In this document: piece after piece, positions 61,259 to 64,000 of the stretch
Layout of the letters: the number at the start of each line of letters is the position of its first letter
Numbering within the stretch: the stretch's first letter is position 1
Assembly (NCBI GenBank): GCA_034440615.1
Contig: JAOTOM010004145.1
Location: 62,001-126,000 of the forward strand
Source of the DNA: Ashinkailepas kermadecensis
Lineage: Eukaryota > Arthropoda > Thecostraca > Neolepadidae
Reading direction: 5' to 3'
Length of the DNA stretch: 64,000 bases
The notes under the pieces: model-generated
The model's input: the letters and a program-made list of their open reading frames with translations, nothing else
What the model was told of the DNA's origin: nothing
The model's database searches: none
Position numbers and translations under genes: made by a program

Positions 61259-63764
61259 GTGATCCACTCCGGTGACAATGGTCAGTGTCACCTACGATGG
61301 CGGACATTCTCTTCGCATCGCGAACGATATCTCTCCATGATAACCATGTCTCATCTTGGAAGGCGTCACTGATCATGAATAACGCATGAATAACACAAGC
61401 AACTGCGACCTAAGCCCGTATGCATGACTGTACCTGACAACCATTTCCCACGCTGGCAACGATATCTACCTCTGGTAACCATTCCCCACCCTGACAGCGC
61501 TGTCCGCGTATGGCAATCATTTCTCATCCTGACAACGATGTTCACCCCTGGTGGCCACGTCCTGACCTGAAAACGATGCCCATTTCTGGTCGCCACGTCT
61601 CGACTTGACAACAATGTCCACCTCTGGTGGCCATCCGACCTGACAACGATTCTTCGTCGCCAGTTCTCGGCAAGCACTGTATATGTGCAATGCACATATT
61701 CTATTTCGCTTCATCTCCATAGTGCATTATGTACTACGCTTCGCTTGATTGTGGTGGCCATATTTCGACAGGGTAACCGTTGATTCGAAGCATTGCGAAT
61801 ACGGTGACACCGGAATAGCTGGAATACGTAATTGCTGATGCCATGCGCAACGACGGGAAACCATCCCTTTCCAAGGTAACCACTGGTTACGACTATGACG
61901 CACCATCTCAGTCCATCATCACACGCGCGCCGGGCGTTCACATTCTGCCGTGATGGGGGAAATTAACACTGTCCAAAAAGAGCGCGGCAGCATAATTAAC
62001 GGTAGCGATATGGCGGCGCCGGGAGACAGAGACGCCGCCAGTCGGATAAGACCGGCCGCTGCCCACCACACGTCACCATCTATCCGGCTATCTGGCTATC
62101 CGGCGGCCGTCCACTCTCTGACGGCGCACCCTTTCTGTGGTCCGACGGGGACGCCCACCGCCCGCCGCCATTTTCTGGCTGTGAAAAATGACAACTACTC
62201 TTGTAATGATAACGGTAAAAGTACTTCCCGCGCAAACAGGGGAGTGAACCGAGCATTAGGCCCGGAATGCCGACAGATAATCGAACAAATAGTGTGCCTT
62301 ATCGCCAGGATACAACAAATTAATCATGCGACCAGGCATCATGGCGAGAAATAAACGAGGCCTCCTCCCAGCCACCCGCTTTCCGCGCACCGAAAATAAG
62401 CAGAATTCTTCGGCAAATTGACTGGGCTCTCGGCATGCCAGCACCCAGTCGACCTGGTGGCTGCGTCACCATCCCGCTGAGTTATGGCGGCCGCACATGG
62501 AAGGTGGGATATATCATCACAAGAGACCACGTGGGGGTGACATCTCATTCTCTACCTTTAGAGGAGTCTCGACGCTGGCACACTGCCAGCCGCCTTCGCG
62601 AGCCCGGTAATAAAAGGTGGGCGTTGGAAATCCCACCCGCACGCCCTGTGGCTCCCATTCACCATTCTGGCCACAATCAAACTCTTGATTAATTCAAAAG
62701 GAGCCGGTGAAAGGACGAATTTTCGTAATTTCTTGGCCGGATGGAAGCCGACCGACGAAAACAAGCCGCTAGAGCGTCGGATCGTTTTCCGGTTCTGGCG
62801 CGTCGGCCGAAGGAGCTGCGTCACCAGCGGCCGCCCATTACGCCAAGGTGCTAATCCTTTCCGTCTATAATGGCTTTCAGATACCGACGATATCCATGGG
62901 AATCGGTCGTTGAGACAAATCCTTTCCATTTCGCTGACTATGAACGAGAACGAGCACCAACAGCCGTCGCCTGGCCGCCAAAAGCCAGGATGTGCCGCCG
63001 AACAGATGTGTGTTGCGGCGCAGTATACCAGAACAGGTGAAACACCTGCGTCACCACGTCTGAGCCAGCACACCATAGTTTTGAAATGCGATTGTCATCT
63101 GCTCCGAAACGACTCGACCCTCCAGATGTTGTGCTTGAAATAATATATCGTGGCTATGCACATGTAGTTTTGTGAAAATCCATTCTGTGTAAATATGACA
63201 TACATCAACTTATGGAATGGAATAGATCGAACAGCGCACAGCTACAGTGATGACACTTACCGATCCATGAAACTAAGCTAGTATAGTAACTCATAGGAAC
63301 AGCTAGTGGTCAGATCATTACAGTAATGACGTGGTGTCAAATATTGAACCAATTTGGTCTGCATTGCCACACAGAATAGCTTAAGGAAAGTTGAGCTCAA
63401 TATCATCCTGGTCCATTTTGTATTTCCCTGGACGATACTACGTAAAACATATAGCACGGAAGTGAAAATTATCGCTGTAAATATCATACAATTATATAAC
63501 ATTACTACATGAAGGCATAAAACGTGACCAGTCAAATTATGTGCGGAAGAAAATGCACGTCAGAACCCCACAACGTAAAATACACAGTTCATAAAGAATG
63601 ATATTGCATGACAATTGTCCATTGCGTGACTTTTGGGAGCATACTTAATACGCCATGCACCTCCGAAGAGCACGGCCGTGGTGGATCCAACGCACTTTTT
63701 TAAATCCTATTCAACAAAGGCTCACCTCACGTCTCCCTTGGTGGTAGCCAGTAAGACGCCCTGA
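61259..63764. other. upstream DNA, no gene
   Basis: 61425-61650 is a diverged tandem repeat built on CTGACAACGATGTCCACCTC and CTGGTGGCCACGT. Beyond it lies unique DNA with several ATTAATT-type words near 62310-62690 and no recognised coding sequence. Confidence 0.5.
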
Positions 63765-64000
63765 TCAGCGCAGCACGAGCCATACCTACAGGCCACAACA
63801 CAACACGAGCCATACCTACAGGCCACAGCGCAGCACGAGCCATACCTACAGGCCACAGCGCAACACGAGCCATACCTACAGGCCACAGCACAACACCAGC
63901 CATACCTACAGGCCACAGCGCAACACGAGCCATACCTGCAGGCCACAGCGCAGCACGAGCCATACCTACAGGCCACAGCGCAACACGAGCCATACCTACA
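63765..64000. repeat. 30-bp minisatellite running off the right edge
   Basis: Eight copies of a unit reading CACGAGCCATACCTACAGGC then CACAGCGCAA, with CAGCACG/CAACACG variants. Confidence 0.97.

Overview
The window looks like a piece of an animal nuclear genome, most likely an arthropod and possibly a crustacean. Coding blocks are short, are bounded by GT/AG splice sites and are separated by kilobase introns. The two recognisable genes are conserved animal genes. Non-coding DNA is crowded with tandem repeats, microsatellites and retroelements (a CR1-like LINE, a Penelope-like element, tRNA-derived SINEs, a hAT-type MITE). Species and clade cannot be fixed from the sequence alone.

Two genes converge. 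On the plus strand, four exons (6711-6788, 9119-9297, 11729-11856, 14673-14778) encode the last 162 residues of exportin-7 (XPO7/RanBP16). They end at a stop codon and are followed by an AATAAA signal at 14989. Exons further 5' were not found, so the rest of the gene probably lies beyond the left edge or in exons I did not recognise. On the minus strand, six phase-compatible exons spread over 30 kb (47191-47065, 37864-37707, 21724-21583, 21037-19442, 17600-17444, 17047-16854) assemble into a zfh1/ZEB-type zinc-finger homeobox factor of about 790 residues. It has an N-terminal zinc-finger cluster, a lone zinc finger, a homeodomain, a PLDLS CtBP-type motif and a C-terminal three-finger cluster. 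One extra base in the third exon breaks the frame inside the N-terminal cluster; without it the whole chain closes exactly.

Region by region: 1-1.3 kb, a 100-bp satellite ending at a SINE. 1.3-6.7 kb, minisatellites, including a 33-bp array that repeats a perfect splice-donor sequence. 6.7-15 kb, XPO7 with repeat-filled introns. 15-16.8 kb, the gap between the convergent genes. 16.8-21.7 kb, the main zfh1 coding exons. 21.7-37.7 kb, the large second intron of zfh1, holding a decayed CR1-like LINE, a THAP-domain exon between inverted segments, a Penelope-like element with inverted pseudo-LTRs and a hammerhead-ribozyme motif, and an unrecognised possible membrane-protein exon pair. 37.9-47 kb, intron 1, dominated by minisatellites. 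47.1-47.7 kb, a GC-rich first exon and probable promoter. 47.7-64 kb, upstream DNA with a hAT-like MITE, a 2.6-kb 43-bp palindromic satellite, nested SINEs, a 58-bp array, a G-rich array and other repeats.

Most long open frames in the window are artefacts of tandem repeats and are not annotated as genes. The strongest unusual signals are the ribozyme motif, the zfh1 frameshift, the donor-site array and the SINE-in-SINE insertion.
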